A DNA stretch of 64,000 nt from NCBI RefSeq assembly GCF_033958435.1, contig NC_134152.1:20372001-20436000 (forward strand). Reading direction: 5' to 3'. The stretch's first letter is position 1. Each line of letters begins with the position of its first letter. Below, piece by piece: positions 23,050-33,215 of this stretch. Position numbers and translations under genes: made by a program. This DNA comes from Carettochelys insculpta (Eukaryota > Chordata > Testudines > Carettochelyidae). A model generated the notes under the pieces. The model did no database searches and was not told where the DNA came from. It worked only from the letters and a program-made list of their open reading frames with translations.

Positions 23050-23195
23050 TTCCAGATCTGAAGAAGTAGATCCGCCCCTGAAAGTTCATCACCTAATTAT
23101 TTTGTTAATTATTTTGTTAGCCTTTAAAGTGCTACAGGACTGCTTTTTTTGTTTTGTTCAGCTGCAGACTAACACAGCTACCTCTCTGTGCCTTA
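23050..23195 (+). mobile_element. PLE (type B) 3' terminal fragment
   Basis: 'agatctgaagaagtagatcc', 'ttcatcacctaatta', 'gttagcctttaaagtgctac' and the closing 'cagactaacacagctacc' follow the type B end in + orientation. The hammerhead-like block is decayed: stem II is disrupted and GAAA is preserved. Confidence 0.8.
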
Positions 23196-23592
23196 TCACT
23201 GTGACAGTTTTCTAATGAAGTTTGAGCACTCCAGTCTGCTATGCCACAGAGGAAAGCTGGACTTTGTGATAAATGGTCCCTAACACCAAAGATCGCAGAA
23301 TTTTCAGGTTGCAAATTATTTCTTTTGTTAACCCTGGGTCCGTTGGTGCCTTAGATGCTCCCACCAAAAAACAGGCTTGTAGCCAGTCCTGTGATAAACT
23401 TTCAAAGGGTTTATTAGCTGGGAAAAATAAATGGGAGTTATTTTCAGGTTAGAGCAAGCAAGCTTTTATACAAAGACAAATTTCTGTCTGTGATTCCAAA
23501 GGGTGACAGATTTGTAGTAATCTGTCTTTCTGCTCTAACTCATGCCAACCAGCCTGGAGACCGCTTTGCTCATGTTTAGGAATCTTTGCCCC
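23196..23592. other. Non-coding DNA without recognised features
   Basis: Nothing recognised between the PLE fragment and the next MITE. Confidence 0.4.
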
Positions 23593-23595
23593 TCA

Positions 23596-23865
23596 GGGTA
23601 CGTCTACACTGCAATTAAAAACCCTCAGCTGGTCAGTGCCAGATGACTTGGGCTCATGGGGCTCAGGCTGCGGCTGTTTAATTGCAGTGTAGGCATCTAG
23701 GCTTGGGCTGGAGCCTGGGTGCTTAGACCTTGCAAAGTCTGAGGGTCCCAGAGCTCACACTGCAGTCCACATAGGAACATCTACACCACAATTTGACAGC
23801 TCTTCAGCTCCACCCCCGCAAGCCAGAGGCAGACGCAGGGGTCGAATTGTAGTGTAGACGTACCC
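23596..23865. mobile_element. Harbinger-like MITE (270 bp)
   Basis: GGGTACGTCTACACTGCAATT on the left and 'aattgtagtgtagacgtaccc' on the right are near-perfect 21-bp inverted repeats. An exact 3-bp duplication TCA flanks them (23593-23595, 23866-23868). No coding sequence. A related 3' end lies near 29330 and a probable relative near 43376. Confidence 0.85.
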
Positions 23866-24284
23866 TCAGACTTCAGACAGCATAAAAGAGATTCATTGTC
23901 TCCTTGTGGCCTATTTTTATCCCCTCTACTCCAGGCTGCAAACTGATGTCATAAGTCCATGCCCAGGTGTTTCCTTCCTAGGAGGAGTTATGAACACAAT
24001 CCCTTTTTGATAATATATGGCATGTTTTTTGCCTTCAATGGGGTACTTTGTATGCAAGCTAAGACTTCACCTTGATTAAAACTTCCTTTCCTGTTTGGTG
24101 AGTTACAATATTACAGAGGTTTACAATGTACAAGCTCAATAGAAGTTACACCCCGACCTATAAAGGTTACCAGGCTGATCAATACACACAGCATCCCACA
24201 AGCATTTTACAAAGTCTAAACACATTCTGATCAACTAAACAGTTAGTATCTATTCTGATAATGCTAACACACAGGTAAGTAAGA

Positions 24285-24651
24285 ACCATGAGAAGTCCTG
24301 TGGCACCTTATAGACTTAACAGGTATATTGGAGCATAGGCGTTCATGGGCAAAGACCCAGTTCGTCAGATGCATTGAAGTGGAAAGTCAAAAGGCAGGTA
24401 TACCAGCTGCTGGAAGTGGGCCACATCCTCCCTGACTGACCTGACCTCATTAATTCTGGGCTTCTTGATTGGTACTCTCATCTTTTCATGTCCCTGTATA
24501 TTTATACCAGCCTCTGGAATTTCTGCTCCAATTCATCTGACAAAGTGGGTTTTTGCCCACAAAAGCTTCTGCTCCAATGTGTCGGTAAGGTGCCACAGGA
24601 CTTCTCATTCTTGTTGTGGACACAGACTAACACAGCTACCCCTCTGATATC
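24285..24651. mobile_element. PLE (type A) inverted copy, 367 bp
   Basis: Left arm 24293-24400 is in minus orientation, right arm 24525-24651 in plus orientation, with a perfect 11-bp duplication GGTAAGTAAGA outside (24274-24284, 24652-24662). The right arm carries CUGACAA-AGUGGG-UUUUU-GCCCAC-AAAAGC, a decayed hammerhead core (CUGANGA and GAAA both mutated). The left arm carries a second decayed core on the opposite strand. No coding sequence remains. Confidence 0.85.
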
Positions 24652-24662
24652 GGTAAGTAAGA

Positions 24663-25472
24663 CTGGCTTCCAACTGTGCATGTGTAAGTGATCAAAGAGG
24701 CTTTGGCATACGCTGACAACTGGTCTCTTTTGGTTATTGCATTGGTTCAGGAGTTGGTGACTGGTGTCTTTAGCAATGTCACTGACTATACTGAGTGTTT
24801 TGGATTGACTCTGGTGCAGTTGCCTGATACAGCGTTGCCCACTCAGAGAGCATGTGAGGGCTGAACACCATCTTTGACGTAAATAATAGTAATCTGTAGC
24901 TTTCCCGTGCACCCAGGAGCAAGGCGGAGAGTTTGCTTGGCAGCCAGTGGTGCTTTTGAGGATATGTTTTCTTTTTAGTAGCAGTCCAGGAATGCTTTTT
25001 GTTTGGTTGGTTTTTTTTTTGTTTGTTGGCTCCTAAGAGCTGAGTTTAAACATAGAGAACACAGCACCACTATTTTAGTCCTGGCACGTTTTCCTGTGGG
25101 TTCCATGTGAAAGCTTGATAGACTATGCTGGATGATGGTTTTCTGAGAGTGTGGCCTAGCTATCTCCACTTTCTTCTCTTGATTTCAGTGTCAATTGGTT
25201 CTTGTCCTGCTCTGTTCTAAAGCTCCTCATTTGTAATGAAGTCTTGCCATTTGATGTGAAGGATGTACCTCAGGCATCTGTTTATGAATGTTTGTAGCTT
25301 GGGATTTGAAGACTTTTTAGTACTCCAGGTCTTGCATCCATACAAGAACACAGTCTTCACATTTGTGTTGAAGATCCACAGTTTTGTCTTCGGGATACTT
25401 CTGGAGCCAGCTAAAAATTTTTTCTCAAGACACAGTGAAGTGGAGGAGACTTGTAGATGACCTATGCTCCAC
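24663..25472. other. Non-coding DNA without recognised features
   Basis: The 136-codon minus frame at 24502-24912 starts inside the PLE arm and has no recognisable domain. Nothing else recognised. Confidence 0.4.
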
Positions 25473-25475
25473 GTG

Positions 25476-26186
25476 GGCTACGTCTACAAGTGAAGCCAAC
25501 ATCGAAATAGCTTATTTCGATGTAGCAACATCGAAATAGGCTATTTCGATGAATAACGTCTACAAGTCCTCCAGGGCTGGCAACGTCGATGTTCAACTTC
25601 GACGTTGTGCGGCACCACATCGAAATAGGCGCTGCGAGGGAACATCTACACGCCAAAGTAGCACACATCGAAATAAGGGTGCCAGGCACAGCTGCAGACA
25701 GGGTCACAGGGCGGACTCAACAGCAAGCTGCTCCTTTAAAGGGCCCCTCCCAGACACAGTTGCACTAAACAACACGAGATACACAGAGCCGACAACTGGT
25801 TGCAGACCCTGTGCCTGCAGCATGGATCCCCAGCTGCGGCAGCAGCAGCCAGAAGCCCTGGGCTAAGGGCTGCTGCCCACGGTGACCATAGAGCCCCGCA
25901 GGGGCTGGAGAGAGAGCATCTCTCAACCCCCCAGCTGATGGCCACCATGGAGGACCCGGCAATTTCGACGTTGCGGGACGCAGATGGTCTACACGGTCTC
26001 TACTTCGACGTTGAACGTCGAAGTAGGGCGCTAGTCCGATCCCCTCATGAGGTTAGCGACTTCGACGTCTCGCCGCCTAACGTCGAAGTTAACTTCGAAA
26101 TAGCGCCCGACGCGTGTAGCCGCGACGGGCGCTATTTCGAAGTTAGCACCGCTACTTCGAAGTAGCGTGCACGTGTAGACACAGCT
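25476..26186 (+). mobile_element. 711-bp CpG-rich palindromic element, copy 2
   Basis: Family orientation on the + strand. Starts GGCTACGTCTACAAG, ends 'cgtgtagacacagct', with an exact 3-bp duplication GTG (25473-25475, 26187-26189). Successive hairpins of the ACATCGAAATAG and CTATTTCGAT type fill the first 250 bp. A unique core with 'ttaaagggcccctcccag' follows, then TTCGACGTT/AACGTCGAA and CTATTTCGAAGTTAG hairpins. Frames of 105 and 121 codons (25549-25866 and 25800-26165) stay open but are not recognisable proteins. Confidence 0.88.
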
Positions 26187-26189
26187 GTG

Positions 26190-26379
26190 GAGTACAAGGG
26201 TTAAGTAGTAGTAGTACAAGGGAAAGACAAAAAATAATCACAAATTTTTATTCAGATGTCTTTAAAACCTGTTATTCTTCTTTATTGGTGAACCAGGGCC
26301 TGATTAACTATGCCCTTAAGTTCTTTGGTTAACCAGGGCCCCCAGTTTGGTTATGGAGAGCCTCTGAGGAGATGAACAA
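26190..26379. other. Short unassigned spacer
   Basis: Nothing recognised between two mobile elements. Confidence 0.4.
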
Positions 26380-26640
26380 AGGCTGTCTACACTATGAGCT
26401 AAAATTGATTTTCTTAACATCGATTTATTAATGTTGGGTTTTATCAGTTTGATTTGGAGCATCCTCACATTCGCACTTGTTCCCCACAAAATCAACTTTT
26501 TGCTGCCACACACAAGTAGCTTAAATTGGGTGCTGTAGCAGTGTATTGTGGGAATCTATCCCACAGTTCCCTGAACCCCATGGCATTCTGGCTATTTTCA
26601 CTAGTGCAGCATGGGAAAAAATGCCCCGCAAGTAGATGTG
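26380..26640 (+). mobile_element. Probable MITE fragment, GGCTGTCTACACTATG end
   Basis: 'aaaggctgtctacactatgagc' is a typical left end of the Harbinger-like group. The following ATTGATTTT...CATCGATTTATTAATG sequence has short internal palindromes. The right end was not found, so the boundary is approximate. Confidence 0.45.
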
Positions 26641-26749
26641 GGTATCTGATGACATCTTTCCACTCTTCATTCCCCTCTCCCCTGCCATGTTAAACAAACT
26701 TCCCTTTTTCCAGATGGGGTCTCGCTTGCTTTTATAAGAGATGTGCTTT

Positions 26750-27130
26750 CTATGATTGAGGGGAGGGGAAGAGAGGAGTAATAAAGTGCTTAGGAATGGT
26801 TAGAAAAAAGATTTTGGGCTTCCCAAGTGGCAGGTTTTTGAAAACGTGATGCAAAAGCACTGGATCTTTGTGGCTCGTGTTATCTTCGTGCCATGCGATC
26901 AAGAATAAAGGGTCATGTTGTTTAACCTCTGTTTGATGTTCGTGTATACTTGTGCCCAATTTCCTTCCCATTTGTCCAACATAATTCTTAGAGCAGCTTG
27001 AACACTGTATTTTATAAATCACATTTGTTCTACATGAACTTTCAATTGGGTCCTTTGGTTTAAATAAATATTTCTCAATGTATTTGTTGGTTTATGTGCC
27101 ACCTCAGCTCTCTGTGGTTTCAATAATCTT
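26750..27130 (-). pseudogene. PLE GIY-YIG domain, N-terminal half, frameshifted
   Basis: The open part at 26750-27022 reads MIYKIQCSSCSKNYVGQMGR, KLGTSIHEHQTEV and then LIAWHEDN. This matches the GIY-YIG layout of PLEs (IYKI, YVG, GR, H). Just upstream in another frame lies KPTNTLR, the conserved linker, so a frameshift separates the two. It is a fragment with no RT domain. Confidence 0.8.
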
Positions 27131-27149
27131 GATGTTATCTCAGAAATAT

Positions 27150-27400
27150 TTATCCTTGATCGCATGGCATGAAGATAACATGGGCCACAAATTCGATTTT
27201 AATAACGTGGAAGTTGTAGGAAAATCAGACCTTAGACAAGGAAGGGAGTTTTTAGAAGCATAGTTTTCGGGTAACGATTCAATCAACCGGCATGTTGATT
27301 TGGATCTGGTGTATGAGCCCATGAGATTAAGAGATAATGGGAAAAGATCTTGTAAGAAAACTGTGGTTAACAATGATAGGTCAAAGGTAAACAATTAATC
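27150..27400 (+). pseudogene. PLE GIY-YIG domain, C-terminal half
   Basis: The plus-strand frame reads LIAWHEDNMGHKFDF, NVEVVGKSD, RQGREFLEAW and INRHVDLDLVYE, the family's conserved C-terminal block. A stop lies within the frame near 27261 and the terminal stop near 27397. It continues into the 3' UTR of the same insertion. Confidence 0.7.
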
Positions 27401-27479
27401 AAGACCGACTATTGGTCAGGTTCACTCAAAGAAGGACTATATAAAGGGCTAGTTGGGGAGAACTGTATTGAATCAGATT

Positions 27480-27523
27480 GTGCACTGATGATGTTACCCC
27501 GAATGGTAATGAAACATTTGCAT
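27480..27523 (+). ncRNA. Hammerhead-like motif of Neptune/Poseidon-type PLE
   Basis: GUGCA (27480-27484), CUGAUGA (27485-27491), one U, GUUACC-CCGAAU-GGUAAU stem-loop (27493-27510), GAAA (27511-27514), C, then AUU and UGCAU (27519-27523). GUGCA can pair with UGCAU as stem I, and the six-pair stem II contains one G-U. Stem III is only about one base pair, as described for PLE hammerheads that work as dimers. The cleavage triplet here is AUU, where the lineage usually has GUC, so this copy is likely weakened. Confidence 0.65.
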
Positions 27524-27600
27524 TTTAATTGTCAAGCTCAGTAAACAGCCGTATATTAAATCAATAAAGGTTGTTCTGCTTTTTGCAAACTTATTTGTGA

Positions 27601-28036
27601 TGCAGCTGCTAATTTTGACCTCCTATGACACACCAAGCTTTGTTTCCTTCCCTCAACTTATGAAGTAAATAATGTCTGGTCTAAATGTAAATTTTAGTTG
27701 GTGCTTCACTAACTGTCTAATCTTGGGGAACCATTCAGATTCATCATAGTTCATGTGAAATTGGAAACAGAGCTAATACGTGCCAAGAGTTCGTGACAGA
27801 TCTGACTGTGTGGTCTGTGTCACACATATATTCAATTTGTCCAGATCCAAATATTATGGTATTTGAAATGCGGGTGGAATAAGATATCATGTTTAATTCA
27901 GAGCTGTTTACTCTCCTCTTACCTGCTCAGAAAATGATGGATAACTTTGGTCACCTAGCAATTGAAGACAGGAACCAGACGTTTACACCTCATTCTCTGA
28001 GCTATAGTAGTACTGTGTATATACTAGATATTTCGT
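27601..28036. other. Non-coding DNA without recognised features
   Basis: Nothing recognised. Confidence 0.4.
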
Positions 28037-28045
28037 AGCCATATA

Positions 28046-28197
28046 ATAAGAGAGGTAGCCATGTTAGTTTTTATCCTAACAAAACAAAAAAGCAGTCATG
28101 CAGCACTTTAAAGACTAACCCCACAAAAGCTCATCACCTATTAAATTGTTTTGTTAGTCTTTAATGTGCTACATAACTGCTTTTTTTTTTTTTTTGA
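28046..28197 (+). mobile_element. 152-bp palindromic PLE (type B) mini-copy
   Basis: Flanked by an exact 9-bp duplication AGCCATATA (28037-28045, 28198-28206). The left arm runs from 'agaggtagccatgttag' to 'gcactttaaagactaa' in minus orientation. The right arm is the plus end 'ttagtctttaatgtgctac...' and poly(T). The plus arm begins inside stem II of the hammerhead-like block (CCCACAAAAGC), so the CUGANGA half is lost. Confidence 0.85.
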
Positions 28198-28206
28198 AGC
28201 CATATA

Positions 28207-28566
28207 GCTACAAGCTTTCATTTATAGCCCGATATACAAATGCTTAGCCACTTGATGCCGAAATGAATAACATGAAGATATGCGTGTAGGATCAAAATGG
28301 CAGAGTTATCATCAAGCTGTTCCAGACGTGATGGTATAATTTCTTGCTTCTTCTCCTGTGTGACTATGTTGCTATTATGTGTTTGTTACGGAAGATATTA
28401 TGATCTGCCCCCTGGTACTGTCATAGAAGGTGTCAGAACTCAACAGGCTGATCTAGACCTTATAGGAGAGTATGCAAGACCATTCCGTCGTCTTATTAAG
28501 TCATATGTTAGTAGCAGCATATGGTCCAGCCAAAGAGCAGTGGAAGATATTGAAGGGGTCCATCAG
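28207..28566. other. Non-coding DNA without recognised features
   Basis: A 94-codon frame from 28297 has a hydrophobic N-terminal third but runs into the following MITE and resembles no known protein. Confidence 0.35.
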
Positions 28567-28569
28567 CCA

Positions 28570-29011
28570 GGCTGTGTCTAGACTAGAGGGTTTTGTCTGC
28601 AAAACAGCCATTGTGCTGACAAAACCTGCAGCGCATACAGATTCTCAAGGCGTTCTGTCAACTGTAAGTCAACAGAATGCAGCACTTTTGCCAACAGCCA
28701 TATGCCACTCCCCACAAGGAATAGCATCTCTGTTGACAGAGATCTGTTGACGGAAAACTGGTCTGGACATTCTGGGGCACCCTCTGTCAACAGAGGGCTT
28801 CTGGGACAGCGGGCAGCCCTGTCTGCTGTGCTTCCAGTTGGCCATTTTCTTAAGAGAGCGGCTAGGAAGTCTGACCATTCTCTGTTGACAGAGCAGATCA
28901 CTCTTTCTATCCACTTGACAGTCTGGCCATGATTTGTCAACAGAAGTTTTGTCAGAAGATATCTTCCAACAAAACCTTCTGTCAACAAATCTCAGTAATC
29001 GAGACATAGCC
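28570..29011. mobile_element. Harbinger-like MITE (442 bp)
   Basis: GGCTGTGTCTAGACTAGAGGG on the left and 'taatcgagacatagcc' on the right, with a 3-bp duplication CCA (28567-28569, 29012-29014). The interior contains repeated CTGTTGACAGA palindromes, as in the elements at 18611 and 59667. Opposed frames at 28578-29007 are by-products of these palindromes. Confidence 0.8.
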
Positions 29012-29224
29012 CCATAGATGGAAGAAGAAGACTATCGGGCTACCATGTCCAGAAGGCATTTAATATAAGAAGGGGTGCACCCAACTGATTGCGTGGTATA
29101 AGGAAGTAGAAAAGATGCTTGGGCAAAAAGGTGGGACATGGAAAAGTCTGCTCTGTGGCGTTCCCTTTGGAGTTTGAAGTCAGTTGAATTCAAAGCACAA
29201 ATTCCCAACTTCTGTAGAGGTATC

Positions 29225-29329
29225 TTGAAGCTGCAAGTAGACACCCACAGCGAGCTGTGCTAGGTCAGGCTAGGGGCTGTTTAATTGTAGTGTCCTCAAA
29301 GTGTCCATCTGCAGTGTAGACATACCCTC
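29225..29329. mobile_element. Harbinger-like MITE 3' fragment
   Basis: 'ggctgtttaattgtagtgt' and 'gcagtgtagacataccc' match the right part of the family represented at 23596-23865. The left end is missing or unrecognisable. Confidence 0.5.
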
Positions 29330-29714
29330 CATGCAAAACTGTACAGCTGACTGCCCCAGCTACCCACAGCGAGAAGAGAATTGAGCCCATTGGAACTGCA
29401 ACTTTAAATTACTTTGTCTCTCTGCAGGTAAGCAAGGTATAAATTCCATGGTAACCACAGTGACACCCCACAGCTGCCAGTGCCTCACATTTCCAGTCTG
29501 CTGGAGCCCTCAGGCTGCTTACAGCTGGAAGATAACTCTTTCTATAGCTGTGCAAACAGGTGAGACCATTAGAATAACATAGGATTCAAACAGAAGCTTT
29601 AAAATGAGAACTTTATAAGCAGCAGAACACCATAAACCATGTGGGCTCCGAGGGAGAAACCTTTAAATGAATACACTAAGGCAAAGCACATAGTAAAAGC
29701 TTTCTTTGTAGAGA

Positions 29715-29930
29715 CAGAGAACTGAGCACTGATCAGAGATGCAAGTCCTACCACTGGCCTGCTGTGTAAACCATGGGTGAGTCCCTTAATTGTTCTGTGC
29801 CTCTGGTTCCCCTCTCATTCTCTGTCTAGCTTGTCTAGTTAGCATGTAAGTGCTTTGGGGCAGAAGCTGTCTGTGCTGCTCAGCCCAGTGGGTCCCACGA
29901 TGGTATTATGATTCAAATAATGAGCTATGA
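29715..29930 (+). mobile_element. MIR/CORE-SINE fragment
   Basis: 'gtgagtcccttaattgttctgtgcctctggttccc' is MIR core-like. It is followed by 'agtgctttggggcagaagctgtctgtgctgctcagc' and 'ggtattatgattcaaataatga', the same tail as at 10875-10995. Confidence 0.6.
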
Positions 29931-30254
29931 AGGAAAAGTAGGTCACATGAAGGAATTATTCAATGAGGAAAAGAAGGTGAGAGACTTGAGACTTTTATTC
30001 TTAATGTTCTTATTCTTTTAGCTACTTGAGGAACTTGGCCTTTTAACTTTCGGTCATGCTTATTGATGCAAATTAGTCTTACTCACCCCAGCGAGCCTAT
30101 GCTGCATATAATAAAAATTGCAGCTGGCCAGAAAACAGTGTTTTTCAAAGAGTGTCAAGAGTCAGAATTTGTGTTGTGCTGCAGGCTGAGACCATTTGCA
30201 AGTTTTTCCTCTCACATGTGCAGAGACAGAGAGAAAACATGCACATAGGTGGTG

Positions 30255-30375
30255 TCTGTCCCACACTGATAGCCCAGTGGCTCAGGCTCTCATCTTGTAG
30301 GTGGGAAACCCAGGTTCAAGTTCCTGCTTTGCTTAATTGGATGCAGGGCTGTGAACCTGGGTCTCTCAGAGGTAA
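30255..30375 (+). mobile_element. tRNA-derived SINE fragment
   Basis: 'tagcccagtggctcaggc' resembles a pol III A box and 'ggttcaagttcc' a B box, spaced as in a tRNA head. A body with 'gaacctgggtctctcagaggtaaggcgagtgg' follows. The clover-leaf is not intact, so this is a SINE relic, not a tRNA gene. Confidence 0.5.
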
Positions 30376-30708
30376 GGCGAGTGGCCTGCTTGCTGGGGTT
30401 CCTCTCCAGAAATTCCATCCTGAACAACTGAAAGCAGCATCCTCCTTTGAAGGATTGCTTGTGTGCATTCCAGCAGGGGTTGTGTGCAGGATCACCAGCA
30501 AGCCAGTACCCTAGTGATATGCACTGGGTCAGCTGTGTAGCCCCCTGGAGTGGTGCTGCCATGGTGGTGTATGTAAGCCTGCCAACCCCTGCACTTTTGG
30601 TTCCTTCTTACCACCTATGATGGTTGTTGGAACAGCTCCAGTCTCTTGCTTCACAAGCATCTCAGTACCCTAGTTGCAGTTAGTTGTTACAGTTCCTATA
30701 GCTCGGGA

Positions 30709-30882
30709 GGGCAATAATTTCTGATGTGGGGCTACTCCCAGATCTTGGGAAGTGGTCCAGGGATTTGGACTGCAGCAGGCAGAGAGCCTGCCTCATGGTC
30801 CCAGCAGGGTGGGCCACAGGCCAGATCAATAGGCTTGGTGGGCTGGATGCAGCCCGCAGGCCACACCTTGGCTACCCTGCTA
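30709..30882. mobile_element. hAT-like MITE fragment
   Basis: The left end 'cgggagggcaataatttctg' and right end 'gccacaccttggctaccctg' resemble the ends of the 6647-7253 element (GGGTGGGCAATAATTTT / TTTGCCCATTCCTG). Boundaries are approximate and no target duplication is certain. Confidence 0.5.
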
Positions 30883-30986
30883 TGGGCAGTAGTTAGAGTT
30901 ATTGTAACAGTGTACTCTTACAGGGGTCTCCCCCACAGAACTTAGCACCCTTTACCAGGGTATTTTGCTCTCGTAAGGTTTTAAGG

Positions 30987-31756
30987 CAGGGGTTGGGACC
31001 CCCTGCCTGCAGTCCAGGTCTGGCCCGTGGCTTCCCTGGATCTGGCCCCCGAGGCTTGGGGCTCCCCTCCCCAGCATCCGTCTTGCTGAGGCAGCAGGGT
31101 GAAGTCTCACAGGCCGGAGTCAGGCAAGCCACACACTGCTGCCGCTCTTCCTCCTGTTCTGCAGTCAGAGCTGTGGGGCATGGTGCCTCGGAACCGCGGG
31201 GGAGTTGTGCCAGGTAAGCACCTTCCCAATCACACAGACTACCAGCCCCACCCTGCTCCTGCACCCCGATCCCACTCAGGATCACCCCCCATCTGTAGCC
31301 TGCTTCTGCTACCCCTCCTGCTCAGCCCCCTCCTACCCATACCTCCCACTCCTGAACCCTGTCCCTCTCAGACCCCTCACCCCCGTCTGTTCCTGCACCC
31401 TGCCACCCTCACAGACACCCAACCCTGAGCCCATTCCTGCACTGTCCCTCCCACCCAGACACCACCCCTCAAGCCAGGTTCTTGGCAGCCCCTCCCATAC
31501 GGAACCCCTCATTTTGTCCCCACTGCAGAGCCCAAGGAGGCCCACCAAATGGACTAGCTCTGGGTGGTGTGCGAGGGGGATGAGGGAATTGTCTTTCTCT
31601 GTTTGCTTGTTTTTCTGTCAGGGACCATATCTGTGAGGTGGGGGTGGGGAGCGTTGTTTTGTTTTGGGTTTTTTGTTGCTCATGGGTGCAGCATCCAGCT
31701 GATTTTTCTGTGGGTCATTGGCTCCCAATCTGAAAAAAAAAGGTTCCCCACACCTG
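30987..31756. mobile_element. hAT-type non-autonomous transposon (770 bp)
   Basis: The left end CAGGGGTTGGGACCCC and right end 'aaggttccccacacctg' are inverted repeats. Flanking 8-mers TTTTAAGG (30979-30986) and GTTTAAAG (31757-31764) differ at two positions. The interior is C-rich, with many CCCCTCCC tracts that create long but meaningless open frames on both strands. Confidence 0.7.
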
Positions 31757-31764
31757 GTTTAAAG

Positions 31765-32139
31765 CCTGCAACAGCTATGGAAACATATGTCCAGGGGTGA
31801 CCCTCACACCAATTGTCTTAAGTTTTTGTGTGAGGGACATCAAACCAGCAAGTGCCCCATTTGTTCAAGCTTCCAGAAGGAGTGAGATCACCACCTCAGT
31901 CTCCTCTTGATGGAAGCAGCACTCCAAACTTCAATGGCACCAAAGCTGACCTTGGCGCCAATGGTGCATAATGCTCCAGCTTCTGTACACAATACCTCAG
32001 TATGGAAGAACTCCACCCCAGGCACCGCTGCTGCTGAGCTCACCATAAAGGATCAAACACATGGCCACACTTTCAATCAAGGGCATTTCTCAAATAGAAG
32101 CCAAGGAGGGGCTGATGGCCTGCTAAGGTACCACACAAA
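31765..32139. other. Non-coding DNA without recognised features
   Basis: Nothing recognised. Confidence 0.4.
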
Positions 32140-32215
32140 GGCTACATCTACAATAGAGCTCTACTTCAAAGTTGTGCCTGCTACTTTGAAGTAGAGCTCT
32201 AGTGTAGACACACCT
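32140..32215. mobile_element. 76-bp hairpin MITE
   Basis: Almost entirely a single hairpin: the left arm (32140-32172) contains AGAGCTCTACTTCAAAGT and the right arm (32183-32215) its complement ACTTTGAAGTAGAGCTCT. The outer ends are GGCTACATCTACA and 'agtgtagacacacct', as in the 711-bp family. An AAA duplication flanks it (32137-32139, 32216-32218). It looks like a minimal deletion derivative that kept only ends. Confidence 0.75.
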
Positions 32216-32218
32216 AAA

Positions 32219-33049
32219 GAGTCAAGGGGGGGTGCACTCAGTGCAAGGGCACCCACAGTCAGCATCACAAGTCCCTGCACTGTTGGCTCTGGCTATGCCA
32301 TTGAGCTAGGTCATCCTGGTCTCTCTGGAAGGAGAAGATTGGAGTAAGACACTGACCTCTGTTTTATACCTCAGAAACTCAGAAACTTGAGGCACTGATG
32401 GATTTTATAGCCATGATGGCATGAACATATGGGCCATCACAAGCACCTCTACCCTCTGGCACCCAAGCAGCATCAACCTTGATGTTACAATGGTGGCACC
32501 GATGATAATCAACTTAGGGCAAGCCTGTAATACTGTTCCTTGGCTCTACCATACCATGGTACCACCCTCCAGCACATTCAGGCTCAGCCCTCCTGTGGTC
32601 CAATACAGAGTACTCCTCAGGCTCTGGGAACGACTCTTCACCGTCATCTCACTGGTGGTATTGATCCCACTCTCAGCATCATTTGTGGCACTTGAAGAAA
32701 AAATGGTTAACTACCTCTCATGAGGGTTGTTTGTCGAGATGTGTTGCTCATATCCTTTCCAAATCCCATCTGCTTCCCTTTGATTGGACTATTCTGAAAA
32801 GAAGGACCTGAGAGGGCAGGGAATTGGCAGAGCACCATGATATGCACCATCAGAGCGACACCACTACAAGGGCTCCACAGCCGACCTGGCAGATCCCGCT
32901 AGGGTAAAAGCTTTTCAATGATTGTGCATGCAGTCCACAAACACTCCTGTTGGAATGGAAATGAGCAACATACCTCAAAGAACAATCGTTAAGAGAGGTA
33001 GATAACCTTTTCTTCTGATTTTAAAATAAATCCCGACCAGCTCTGCTTC
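32219..33049. other. Non-coding DNA without recognised features
   Basis: Repeated short 'tggcacc/ggcaccgatg' wording, but no repeat family or exon recognised. Confidence 0.4.
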
Positions 33050-33215
33050 TGTATAGCCCTTTTTACTCGCAACGTTCAAAGCACTTTACAAAGGAAGCTA
33101 AAAGTATTCCACCCCTTGTAAAGATGAGGAAATGGAAATACAGCAAAGTGACTTGCCCATGATCATGGTATAGGACCCTGGTTCCCAGTCCTGTGCTTTG
33201 ACCACTCCTTTAAAC
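33050..33215 (-). mobile_element. MIR SINE fragment
   Basis: Top strand 'agcactttacaaagg...', 'gatgaggaaatggaaatacagc', 'gtgacttgcccatgatcat' and 'ccctggttcccagtcc' are the reverse complement of MIR, in order. Confidence 0.75.

Larger units (their letters stand above)
26750..27600. mobile_element. Neptune/Poseidon-like PLE with inverted 5' half
   Basis: A second, distinct PLE lineage. The minus strand of 27130-26750 carries the linker (KPTNTLR) and the first half of a GIY-YIG domain. The plus strand of 27150-27400 carries the C-terminal half, followed by a 3' UTR with a hammerhead-like motif at 27480-27523. The shared residues LIAWHEDN occur on both sides, so the inversion breakpoints overlap within the coding sequence. 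Target duplications were not found. The ends given are approximate. Confidence 0.8.

Noticed and set aside
30255..30375. Functional tRNA gene
   Set aside because: A- and B-box-like segments are present, but the acceptor and anticodon stems do not form; best read as a SINE.
31099..31636. Long proline/serine-rich frames as a gene
   Set aside because: Low-complexity C-rich interior of a hAT-like element; frames are open on both strands because of composition.
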